NCBI RefSeq assembly: GCF_004745955.1
Contig: NZ_SRLD01000026.1
Location: 1-64,000, forward strand
Length of the DNA stretch: 64,000 nucleotides
Direction of reading: 5' to 3'
Source: Hymenobacter elongatus
Lineage (GTDB): Bacteria; Bacteroidota; Bacteroidia; Cytophagales; Hymenobacteraceae
The notes beneath the pieces are model-generated. The model ran no database searches and was not told the DNA's origin. It saw only the letters and a list, made by a program, of their open reading frames with translations. How positions within the stretch are numbered: position 1 is the first letter of the stretch; the number at the start of each line of letters is the position of its first letter. A program made the translations under genes and the position numbers. Positions 49,201 to 56,742 of this stretch are shown here, piece after piece.

Positions 49201-51500
49201 CTGATGGGCATCTGGGCCAGCTGCACGAAGTAGCTGGGCACCATGTAGTCGGGCATGCTGGTTTTGAGGTAGCCACGTAGCGCATCGGCGCTCTGGGGCA
49301 CTTTGCTCACCAGGTAAGCCACCAGCTCCTTGCTGTTCTCAAACTGCTTTACGACCACCACGGCACTATCGATTTCCGGGTGTTTCAGCAGCATGCTTTC
49401 AATTTCTTCCAGCTCGATGCGGAAGCCACGAATCTTGACCTGGTTATCAATCCGCCCCAGGAATTCGATGTTGCCGTCGGGCAGCCAGCGGGCCAGGTCG
49501 CCGGTTTTATAAAGGCGCTCATTCGCGTAGCCCAGGTCGGCCACGGTGGCGAAAGGGTTGGCAATGAAGCGGTCCGCTGTTAGCTCGGGGCGGTTCAGGT
49601 AGCCCCGGCCTACACCCGTGCCCCCCACGCATAGCTCGCCCACCACGCCCAGCGGCACCGGCTGCAAGTATTCGTTGAGAATATAGCAGGAGGAGTTAGC
49701 CGTGGGTTTGCCAATCGGGATGGTATGGTAGTGCGCCGCGCGGTCTACTTCGAACACGGTGGAGTCGATGGTATTTTCGGTGGGGCCGTAGGTGTTGTGC
49801 ACCCTGGCCGTGAGGCTGGCGTGCAGGCGGCCGAGCAGCGACTTGTTGAGCACGTCTCCGCCCGATACCAGGTGCCGCAGCGAGTGCAGCGCCGCGCCGT
49901 TCTCAATTCTATCCAGAAACAGGTGCAGGAAAGCTGGCGGCGTATTGATTTTGGTCACCTGGTACTGCTCGATAATGCGGTACAGATACGCCACCAGGTC
50001 TTCGTCGGTATTGGTGGGCACGATGATAACCCGCGCCCCCGAAATAATGGGCAACAAGGTCTCTTCAATGCTGCCGTCGAAGCAATACGAGCGGTAATAC
50101 ACGCAGGTATCGGCGGCGCTCAGGCCGTAGTAGTGCCGCATGTGCAGCAGCGTGGCGGCAATCTGGTCGTGCTCGATCAGCACGCCTTTGGGCAGCCCCG
50201 TGGAGCCCGAGGTATAAATCACGTAGGCCACATCGGAGCCCGCCACGCGGCGGGGCAGGGCCAGCGGAGCGGTAGCAGCCGTTTCGGTGTCGGCGGCGTT
50301 CAGCACGAGTAGCTGCCGCCCCTCGCCTGCCAGGTAGGGCTTAGCCGCCAGCATGCTGGTTTCGGTGAGCACCAGGCCCACCTGCGTATCCCGAAGCATA
50401 AAGGCGACGCGCTCTTCGGGGTAATGCGGGTCAAGGGGCACGTAGCCGGCCCCGCTTTTCAGGCTGGCCAGCATGGCCACATACACGTTGAAACCCCTTT
50501 CCAGGCAAATGGCCACTAGTCGGTTTTGCTCACTGGCCTCGGCCACCGGTACCAGGGCCAGCATGCGCCGGGCCAACTGGTCGGCACGCTCATTCAGCGC
50601 CTGGTAGGTCAGCTCCTGCCCTTCGAATACCAGAGCAACCTTGTCAGGGTGTTGCCGCACTTGGTTTTCAAACAGCTCAACGATGGTTTGGCCGGTTTCG
50701 GGGAAGGCAATGCCGCTGGCGTTGAACGCCTGCAACAGCTGGTGCTTTTCCGGGGCCGACAGCAGCTCAGCCCGGCTGATGGGCTGCGCCGGCGTGGTGA
50801 GCACCGCGCCCAGCAGCTGCTGGCAGTGCCGGCCAAACTGCGCCATCAAAGTCGCGCTGTATCGGGTGGCGTCGTATTCGAGCGCGAAGGCCAGCTCCGC
50901 TCCTTCCTGCACCCGCACGATAAGCGCGGCACTGCCGGCACCGGTAGCAGCGGCGGCGGCTGGCCGGGAGGATGTTTCCGACTGGTAGACGAGCTGCACG
51001 CCCAGCAAGCAGCGCGCCACGATGTCGGAAGTAAGCGCCAGGGCAGCCGCTACGGTTTCCAGGGAAAAGTCGCGGTGACGTGCCGCTTGTGCCACGGCTT
51101 CGTTTGCGCGTTCGAGCACGGTAGCGAAGCCTTCGGAAGGCCGCACCGGCGTGCGCAAAGGCAGGCCGCTGAAGCTGGCCGACTCGTCCGCGTCCCCCGT
51201 CCGGAAGCTGGTCGTCACGATGATATCCTGCTGGCGGGTGTACCAGTGCAGCAAGGTCGTTACCAGCGCTACTACGCCCGTAAACAGCGTGCCCTGGTTT
51301 TGCTGGCTATATTCCCGAAGAGCCTGCGTGAGCAGGACATCGATGGAAAAATAATGAAAAGCAATGTCCGGGGCCTTTTCCGCCGCCGCCTTGTCAGCCG
51401 GAAAATCCAGCACCGGCAACTCGCCCGCCAACTGGTTTTGCCAGTACTGGTGCGTCTGCTGCGCACTCACTCCAACACAATCTTTTAAGTCAGGTTTCAT
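46239..51500 (-). CDS. Non-ribosomal peptide synthetase, half-C-A-PCP-E*-C
   Basis: A 1,753-residue NRPS. Domains: residues 1-240 are only the C-terminal lobe of a condensation domain (YWQNQLAGELPVLDFP), with no HHxxxDG; A about 245-775 (A3 YVIYTSGSTGLPKG, A5 NTYGPTENT, A10 TTGKVNKGALP); PCP about 795-865 with Ser in DMGGTSLSAIQ; a degenerate epimerization-like domain about 885-1300 where HHxxxDG has become AHAALLDA and the TVGWFT motif SVGNFSVHYP; a complete C domain about 1310-1750 with HHAVTDG. There is no thioesterase. Aligning the A domain to the GrsA positions I read D-G-E-N-V-G-T-I-D-K, which suggests a polar or basic side chain; low confidence. Start ATG 51500 follows the fold-III PLP gene by 59 bases. 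Confidence 0.95.
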   Translation of the reverse strand: MKPDLKDCVGVSAQQTHQYWQNQLAGELPVLDFPADKAAAEKAPDIAFHYFSIDVLLTQALREYSQQNQGTLFTGVVALVTTLLHWYTRQQDIIVTTSFRTGDADESASFSGLPLRTPVRPSEGFATVLERANEAVAQAARHRDFSLETVAAALALTSDIVARCLLGVQLVYQSETSSRPAAAAATGAGSAALIVRVQEGAELAFALEYDATRYSATLMAQFGRHCQQLLGAVLTTPAQPISRAELLSAPEKHQLLQAFNASGIAFPETGQTIVELFENQVRQHPDKVALVFEGQELTYQALNERADQLARRMLALVPVAEASEQNRLVAICLERGFNVYVAMLASLKSGAGYVPLDPHYPEERVAFMLRDTQVGLVLTETSMLAAKPYLAGEGRQLLVLNAADTETAATAPLALPRRVAGSDVAYVIYTSGSTGLPKGVLIEHDQIAATLLHMRHYYGLSAADTCVYYRSYCFDGSIEETLLPIISGARVIIVPTNTDEDLVAYLYRIIEQYQVTKINTPPAFLHLFLDRIENGAALHSLRHLVSGGDVLNKSLLGRLHASLTARVHNTYGPTENTIDSTVFEVDRAAHYHTIPIGKPTANSSCYILNEYLQPVPLGVVGELCVGGTGVGRGYLNRPELTADRFIANPFATVADLGYANERLYKTGDLARWLPDGNIEFLGRIDNQVKIRGFRIELEEIESMLLKHPEIDSAVVVVKQFENSKELVAYLVSKVPQSADALRGYLKTSMPDYMVPSYFVQLAQMPISTTGKVNKGALPDPKTAALASSQQHIGARNSREAKLIAIWKEVLNRDTIGVKDNFIDMGGTSLSAIQVILKLRTDGYKIATRDFLENLVLEEQAAVLNDDAAQAVEPAKQNQTITLSPAQQALLQQPTAQHPALVLQARTLLSETMLTQVLEKLLNHHDVLRAALVQTNGQWQLEIPPTAQPAVAYFDHQAVSVAAAAEHERQVLADAREEELGQGIPAVKFLVFRRADADRVGIVAHAALLDAAAWQVLVADLATLFAQAEKNSPLVLPSKANAFQCWTEELAACPTSRASEEELAFWHATATATAGTRQATTAAATRQVRFALNRISKTALATANQAFATTSSELMLAAFLRALRTELRLKSVAVEVVASAREEASGVTAENPDSVGNFSVHYPLWLSLADFSTWDTALPYMRHQVEKVPGKGAGYATSAVAKHAPTSQLPFHFAYQEATFEASLAASPFRAAQYEAGSVAEQPHGLGLAATLLDDELQVVLHYAADQYTEQVMDAIRLSFEAEVHAAIAYGAARVAAQGPLFPISYNQQYFFRSGDIDQSRGVLPEFVFPTASVELFQSLCTQFLSALDMLRVRFERHHGEIFQRIAPAHTVAPDVRRHLVPDASSAAATEAVFQRELHQPFQFADAQFVRFVVVHDAQVARCQIVIHHAVTDGASNQLLIQLIQSLLRGQVEQLQTFVQTAPRYQDYIQWQSRFMRSATARQQLAYWTNNLAGFEKTTPLVATDGGEEQFEYLFRVSQLIQGDSHERILAFCKAYEIDLSSFFLTAFALTLYARNGAEETIVDIFSNGRDQLIPGIAVPQLVGVIANKLPIKLRLSEQMSFGEVCKQVMEVYYEGRLHQQIPYIEMEKALLATTRQVLGDFVQVRFNYFDYSAFSFQNGTEGFTQQPKEVKLIGNNAAVLSNYRLILDCKAYQDTVKLEWKYPCTEQFEGWEDSILPIVRLITENTQAPLARLATSTAETPLESADDMVTMTI

Positions 51501-51559
51501 AAAAAATAATTATTCCGTAGTCTCTAATTCCAGCCAGGCGTGGCTCAACGCCCCGGTAT

Positions 51560-52654
51560 CTATACCGTAATCATGCGGTTGCGGGCACTTACTTTCCAGG
51601 TAGTATGGCTCTCCTGATTCTGCACCAGGTACACGTGTTCGTACAGCGCGATAGTGGGGCACACGTGCATGGGCACCGCGTAGATTACCGTGCCCACGGC
51701 CAGGGCCGCAGTATCGGATACCCGCACAACCATGTGCTCTTCGCTCTGACCAATGGGCACGCCCCCGGGCAAGTTGAGAAAGCGCACCCGGGGCAACGGC
51801 CGTTCGGCGGCCACGGCTTTGTGGCCCAGATCCAGCGTGAGCGTCTCCCCGTCCACCACCGACAGCACCCGGGTAGCCACAATGGCCGCCGGCTGAAACG
51901 GCATGTCGGGCAAGGCTTCCTGGTAAAAACCGTCCCAGAAGACAAACGTACCAGGGCTTACCACCACCTCGGCGGAGTGTTGGGCGTAGTTATAAAACGT
52001 GGGGGAGCCGCCCATGACCAGCAAGAGCCGGTGGCCGGTAGCCGTCTCAATATCGGTTTGGGCACGCTGGGTCAGGGCAAACACCTGGTCGGTGTGGCGC
52101 TGGCGCAGCGCCAGATCGGTGTCGTTGATGTGTCCGTCGTAGGCATGTAATCCTACCACTTGCAGGCCGGGCCGGGCCTGGCAGTGCTGGTAGAGCGCCA
52201 GCGCCCGGTCGGGGGCAATGCCGGTGCGGTTCATGCCCACGTTCAGGTCGATGTATACGGCCAGGGGCTGCTCGGGGAAATCTTGGGCGAGTTCGTCGGC
52301 CACGGCGGCGGTATCAATCAGGCAGGAAAAAACCGTGTGCGGATACGCGGCCCGCAAGGCCCGCAGGCGCTTCACTTTCGGCCCCGTGACCTGGTAGGCC
52401 AGCAACACATCGGGCGCGCCGGCCATGGCTACCATTTCAGCTTCGGCAATGGTGGCCGCCTTGAACTGCGTGATGCCAGCCGCCAGCAGCAGCCGGGTAA
52501 CTTCCAGCATCTTATGCGTTTTCACGTGCGGGCGCAGCCGCGCCACGTCGGGCACCAGGGTTTTCAGCGCGGCAATATTCTCCAGCAGCCGCTCTTTCAG
52601 AATGAAGACGGCCGGCGAATCAATTGCTTCGATATTTTTTATCTCAAACCACAT
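51560..52654 (-). CDS. Fold-III PLP enzyme, D-threonine aldolase/D-serine dehydratase-like
   Basis: A 364-residue enzyme of the DSD1/DTA family. The PLP Lys is in RPHVKTHK (Lys45), followed by the TIM barrel, GGSPTFYNY near 225 and the C-terminal metal site HVCPTIALYEHV with the family His and Cys that bind Zn. Members cleave D-beta-hydroxy amino acids or dehydrate D-serine. Within an NRPS operon it could make or remove a D- or beta-hydroxy amino acid. ATG 52654 (MWFEIKNIEAIDSPAV) is used; the longer frame starts further upstream with a Cys-rich tract. It overlaps no neighbour and is spaced 65 bases from the carrier-protein gene. Confidence 0.9.
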   Translation of the reverse strand: MWFEIKNIEAIDSPAVFILKERLLENIAALKTLVPDVARLRPHVKTHKMLEVTRLLLAAGITQFKAATIAEAEMVAMAGAPDVLLAYQVTGPKVKRLRALRAAYPHTVFSCLIDTAAVADELAQDFPEQPLAVYIDLNVGMNRTGIAPDRALALYQHCQARPGLQVVGLHAYDGHINDTDLALRQRHTDQVFALTQRAQTDIETATGHRLLLVMGGSPTFYNYAQHSAEVVVSPGTFVFWDGFYQEALPDMPFQPAAIVATRVLSVVDGETLTLDLGHKAVAAERPLPRVRFLNLPGGVPIGQSEEHMVVRVSDTAALAVGTVIYAVPMHVCPTIALYEHVYLVQNQESHTTWKVSARNRMITV

Positions 52655-52719
52655 GGCCACGCAAGACAAGAGTAACAAGTAGAACTAGTAGAAGAAAGGC
52701 ACCAACGCGCGGCCGGGTG

Positions 52720-53094
52720 CTAGCGGCTACGGGCCGCCAATAACGGCTCGCGGCCGGGGGCCAGCTGCCGGTGCACCTGGAAATAAGCCTTACCGGCCAC
52801 CGCGTGCTGGGCCAGGGCATAGGTCTGCACGATTTCATTGTGCGTTTCCATCAGCAGAAAGCTGGCAATGGTATCGAGCGTGCTCAGAGTTGTGGCATTC
52901 ACGTCGCTGGCGCGCCACTCAATGCCGAATTCGGTTTCGATGCCCACCATTAGGTGCAGCAAGCCCATCGAGTCCAGGCCCAGATCAACCAGCAGCTCGT
53001 CTTTCAGCTCCTCGGGGCTGCAATTGAGAAAACGCTCGTAGCCCGCCTCAATCAGCAGCTCCCATAACCGGCGAATAACTTCTTTCTTTTTCAT
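52720..53094 (-). CDS. Discrete acyl/peptidyl carrier protein with C-terminal tail
   Basis: A 124-residue protein whose first 80 residues are a carrier domain: four-helix pattern with phosphopantetheine attachment Ser42 in LVDLGLDSMGLLHLM and an acidic surface. The C-terminal 40 residues (YALAQHAVAGKAYFQVHRQLAPG) are not part of a standard ACP and may be a docking or membrane-contact tail. It is the likely substrate of the Sfp transferase and a candidate partner in trans for the NRPS terminal C domain. ATG 53094 (MKKKEVIRR) is selected. Confidence 0.9.
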   Translation of the reverse strand: MKKKEVIRRLWELLIEAGYERFLNCSPEELKDELLVDLGLDSMGLLHLMVGIETEFGIEWRASDVNATTLSTLDTIASFLLMETHNEIVQTYALAQHAVAGKAYFQVHRQLAPGREPLLAARSR

Positions 53095-53123
53095 AAATAA
53101 TGGCTTATCAAGCATATACACAA

Positions 53124-54353
53124 TCAGGCTTCCTGTAGCTTATTCACCAAGCCAGCAAAGGCCCCTTTCATGCGCAGTAGCGCCTCGCGCAGGTTCTCCT
53201 CGGAGGTGGCATAGGAAATCCGGATGCAGGTGGGGGCACCAAAAGGCTCGCCGGTAACGACGGCGACGTGCGCTTCTTCCAGCAGCCACGAGCACACGGC
53301 CTGGGCCGTAGCCAGCGGCTGCCCGCCCACCCGCCGGCCGAGGTAGTAGCTGATATCGGGCAGCAGGAAAAACGCGCCCACGGGCACATCCACGCTCAGG
53401 TGGGGAATATCGCGGAGCAGCTCTACCAACACGTCGCGGCGGCGGCGGTACACTTCCCGCATGGCTAGCACGGGGGCCTGGGTACCGGTGAGGGCGGCCA
53501 GGGCGGCTTTTTGCGAAATGGCACACGGCCCGGAAGTCACCTGGCCCTGTACGATGTTGCAGGCTTGCACCACCCAGCGGGCGGCGGCCAGGTAGCCCAC
53601 GCGCCAGCCCGTCATGGCATAGCCTTTCGAAAAGCCGTTCACCGTAATCACCTGCTCTTTGATAAAGTCGAGCGAGGCGATGCTGAAGTAGTCGGGCTGG
53701 AACCGGATGTGCTCGTATATCTCATCGGCGACGATAAGGACGTGCGGGTGCCGGGCCACTACTTCTGCAATCTGCGTCAGCTCGGCGCGGCTGAAAATAG
53801 CGCCCGTGGGGTTGCAGGGCGAAGAATAGATGATCAGCCGGGCGCGCGGCGAAATGGCCGCCGCCAGCTGGGCCGCCGTGGCTTTCCGCTGCTTGGCCAC
53901 GGGCCCTTCCAGCAGCACCGGAATGCCGCCGGCCAGCTTCACCAGTTCGTGGTACGTGAGCCAGTAGGGCGAGAAAATCAGCACTTCGTCGCCGGGGTTT
54001 ACCAGGGCCAGAATCACGTTGGCCAGCGCCTGTTTGGCCCCGGTCGAAACGATGATATTCTCGGCGTTCCAGTCGATGTTGTTCTCGCGGCGCAGCTTGT
54101 CGGCAATGGCCGTGCGCAGCTCCAGCGTGCCGGCCACGGGCGTGTACCACGAGTTACCTTCATCAATAGCCTGCTTGGCGGCCTCCCGGATGTGGGGGGC
54201 GGTGCCAAAGTCGGGCTCCCCCAGGCTCAGATTGATGACCGGGTGGCCCTGCGCCCGCAACGCCCGCGCCCTGACCGTCATGGCCAGCGTCTGCGACTCG
54301 CCCAGGGTATTCAGGCGGTCGGCGAGCAGGAAAGGGGACGAGTGAGGCACCAT
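53124..54353 (-). CDS. Class I aminotransferase, AspC-like, in the NRPS cluster
   Basis: A 409-residue PLP fold-I enzyme of the aspartate aminotransferase I-beta type. Visible features are NLSLGEPDFGTAPHI, STGAKQALANVI, YSSPCNPTGAIFSRAEL, VADEIYEHIRF and the PLP Lys in NGFSKGYAMTGWRVGYLA, with the Arg of CIRISYA. It probably provides or modifies an amino acid precursor of the peptide or supplies an alpha-keto acid. A second, different aminotransferase lies in the aromatic operon. Start ATG 54353 lies 73 bases after the hydrolase gene. Confidence 0.92.
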   Translation of the reverse strand: MVPHSSPFLLADRLNTLGESQTLAMTVRARALRAQGHPVINLSLGEPDFGTAPHIREAAKQAIDEGNSWYTPVAGTLELRTAIADKLRRENNIDWNAENIIVSTGAKQALANVILALVNPGDEVLIFSPYWLTYHELVKLAGGIPVLLEGPVAKQRKATAAQLAAAISPRARLIIYSSPCNPTGAIFSRAELTQIAEVVARHPHVLIVADEIYEHIRFQPDYFSIASLDFIKEQVITVNGFSKGYAMTGWRVGYLAAARWVVQACNIVQGQVTSGPCAISQKAALAALTGTQAPVLAMREVYRRRRDVLVELLRDIPHLSVDVPVGAFFLLPDISYYLGRRVGGQPLATAQAVCSWLLEEAHVAVVTGEPFGAPTCIRISYATSEENLREALLRMKGAFAGLVNKLQEA

Positions 54354-54426
54354 AACGGAACGGGCGAAGGAGAAGAGTGAATAGAGGTTTAGCAACCAAC
54401 CGGGGCCGGGCAGCCGGGCGCACTTG

Positions 54427-55281
54427 CTAGTAGCACGCCGCCGGTTCGGGCTGGCCGATGAAGCGCAGCAGTGCCTTATCAAACAGCGTTTGCGACTCGA
54501 AATAGGGCATGTGGTTGCAGAAGTCGATGATGGCTACTTCCGGGTCGGGCAGCAGTCGGGCGAGCAGCGCGATGCTGGAGGGCGCGTTCAGAAAATCCTG
54601 CTCGCCGGCGACCAACAGCGTGCGTACTTTGATTTTGCGCAGCTCCTCCGCGTTGTCATGGTGTTCGAGGGCCAGGGTGAGAAAGGCACGCAGCTGCTCG
54701 GGGGAGCTGGTATTGACAAACACGGATTTCTGGGCCAGAAAGGCGACATCCTGGCCTTCGAGCACCGTGCGGCACGACAGTGTTTGGGCGTAGAGCTGCC
54801 CGAAAAGCGCGTCGGGGCCGGCCGTGTTCAGCAGGTGGAGCCAGCCGGTGAGCAGCCGCTTCTTGCGGGTTTCCCCGAAGGGGCTGAAAAAGGGCGAGAC
54901 GAGCACCAGGGCGGCCAGCTGCTCGGGGTAGCACACGGCAAACCGCTTGCTGATGAGCGTGGAGGTGGAAATGCCCACCAGCACCGGCTGCTGTAGCCCC
55001 AGCCGGGCGAGCAGGCGGGCCAGGTCGGCCACGTGTTCGTCCACGCTCATGCTGTTTACCAGAGGCTGAATCTTGTTGTAAGAGCCCTGATTGCGTAAAT
55101 CGTACACGACGAGCTTGTAGCGGCTGAGCGCCGACGCGAAATACCGCACCCAGATATGTTTGGACGAAAAAAAGTCGTTGACCACCACCAAGGGTTGCCC
55201 GTCTTTCTGCCCGTACACTTCATAATGCAATTCAATGCCGGGACTAATCTCCACAAAGCCTTGTTCGATTGGATATCTCAT
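54427..55281 (-). CDS. Alpha/beta hydrolase
   Basis: A 284-residue alpha/beta-fold hydrolase with nucleophile elbow VGISTSTL (Ser105 in G-I-S-T-S; the last Gly of the common GxSxG is Ser), the strand VVYDLRNQG, and the acidic residue in LLVAGEQDFLN. The C-terminal His is in FCNHMPYFE. It is similar in size to proline iminopeptidase/haloalkane-type enzymes. In the cluster it may hydrolyse a thioester or ester; it is not a classical type II thioesterase, which is separately encoded. Confidence 0.87.
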   Translation of the reverse strand: MRYPIEQGFVEISPGIELHYEVYGQKDGQPLVVVNDFFSSKHIWVRYFASALSRYKLVVYDLRNQGSYNKIQPLVNSMSVDEHVADLARLLARLGLQQPVLVGISTSTLISKRFAVCYPEQLAALVLVSPFFSPFGETRKKRLLTGWLHLLNTAGPDALFGQLYAQTLSCRTVLEGQDVAFLAQKSVFVNTSSPEQLRAFLTLALEHHDNAEELRKIKVRTLLVAGEQDFLNAPSSIALLARLLPDPEVAIIDFCNHMPYFESQTLFDKALLRFIGQPEPAACY

Positions 55282-55332
55282 AACACCTGAAAGCAGCCGG
55301 ATACTGGCTATTTTAGACTAAATCACACGCGC

Positions 55333-56742
55333 TTAACGCACGTCTGGCACCGTCGAATTATCATACTTGGCTATCGTATTATCGGGCACGCCAAAGGCTT
55401 GCACTACTATCGGTAGGTAGGTTTCCTGCTGCAATATTTCGTTGAGCAGCTTTTCGGAAAAGCCCCCAATGGAGGTAGTGCCTACTTTAGTGAATAGCGC
55501 CGACTGGTAGAGGTGGGCGCACAGCAGGCCGCTGAACAGCACGCCGCGCACGTAGTCGGTGTAGCCCGACGAATAGCGGCTGCGCTTGTTCACATTCACC
55601 AGCAGCACCACCACAAAGGCGGCATTGCGCATAATAGCCTGGTCCTGGCAGGCGGCCACGATCTGCTGGCTTAGCTCCGGCCGGCTCTGGTGGGCCAGCT
55701 CTTTGGTCTCGCCCGATACCAGGTACTCGACCCGGGCCGGCACGCCCGCGACCTGCACCGGAATGCAGGCCAGCTCGTAGTCGTCGATGTGCAGCACGGC
55801 CCTGATGCGGCGGGCGTAGGTGGCCAGGTCATGCTTCACGGCCTCGTACTGCGCCAGTGGCACGGCACCATCGGCGAAGGACTTTACGGAGCGCCGGCTG
55901 AGCAGATAACGCAGAACGTCCTCTTCGTGCAGCTCCTGGCCGCCATAGCCCAGCGGCGCGGTATGCACCTGGGCATCGGCGCAGGCTCTGGCGTAGAAGC
56001 TCTGAGCCCGCAACAGGTTGGCACTATACAGATTGGGATAGGTAATGGACGAAGCCGGCGCGGTTTCCGGGGAAAACGCCGGCGTAGCGGCGGCCACATC
56101 CAGGTTCACCGCGTCGAAATCGTTATCGAGGGCCAGGCTGAACAGCAGCGTGTTGCTGGCCGGGGCCGGCAGGTAGTGGCGGGCCGACTTGCGGGGAAAG
56201 TGGACCACCAGGTTCGCGTCTTGCTTCCAGGTGGTCGACAGCAGCCAGGCGTTGTAGAGCACGAAGGACGCATCGAGGTAGAGGTAGCGGAAGGCCCGCA
56301 CGCCGTACTTCTGAATGGTGCGCCCAAAGTCGGAATAGACCAGGATAACGCCCCGGTTGGGCGTGGGCCGCAAGTCATCGACCAGCTGCGGGATGCCGGC
56401 GTTTTCTACCGCAAAAAAGCAGTGCTGCCGGAAGCTGTAATAAAGCAGCCGCCATTGGCCGTCGAGAAAGTGCAGCAGCAGCAGCTCCGTCGGGTACAGG
56501 GCCCCGGCCGAAGGCGTGGCCCGCTTGCGTGGGTCTTTCTTATCCTTGCGATACCCATAGATGGCCTCGAAAAGCACTTTATACTTGTCCAGGGCAGCCG
56601 TGGACGGCACTGCGGAGGCCGGGCGCTCAAAATCGAAGGAGTTGAGGGCGAAGTTAATCCGGTTTACGTGCGAATTGTGCGACTCTACGTCCTGCCGACA
56701 CAGCGCCTTTAGCTGATAATTATCTTTTTGCAGAACAGTCAT
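55333..56742 (-). CDS. SagB-like nitroreductase-family oxidoreductase, tandem
   Basis: A 469-residue FMN-type oxidoreductase. The SagB/McbC-like signature TPSAGALYPTELLLL is at residues 76-90; a second nitroreductase-like half begins about residue 275 (RYLLSRRSVKSFADG) and ends with TKVGTTSIGGFSEKLLNEIL. SagB proteins oxidise azolines to azoles in peptide natural products, and related oxidases occur in NRPS pathways. Here no heterocyclase (Cy) domain is seen in the two NRPSs in the window, so the substrate may lie on the missing part of NRPS 2 or be different. Its start ATG overlaps the UpxY stop by four bases (ATGA). Confidence 0.85.
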   Translation of the reverse strand: MTVLQKDNYQLKALCRQDVESHNSHVNRINFALNSFDFERPASAVPSTAALDKYKVLFEAIYGYRKDKKDPRKRATPSAGALYPTELLLLHFLDGQWRLLYYSFRQHCFFAVENAGIPQLVDDLRPTPNRGVILVYSDFGRTIQKYGVRAFRYLYLDASFVLYNAWLLSTTWKQDANLVVHFPRKSARHYLPAPASNTLLFSLALDNDFDAVNLDVAAATPAFSPETAPASSITYPNLYSANLLRAQSFYARACADAQVHTAPLGYGGQELHEEDVLRYLLSRRSVKSFADGAVPLAQYEAVKHDLATYARRIRAVLHIDDYELACIPVQVAGVPARVEYLVSGETKELAHQSRPELSQQIVAACQDQAIMRNAAFVVVLLVNVNKRSRYSSGYTDYVRGVLFSGLLCAHLYQSALFTKVGTTSIGGFSEKLLNEILQQETYLPIVVQAFGVPDNTIAKYDNSTVPDVR

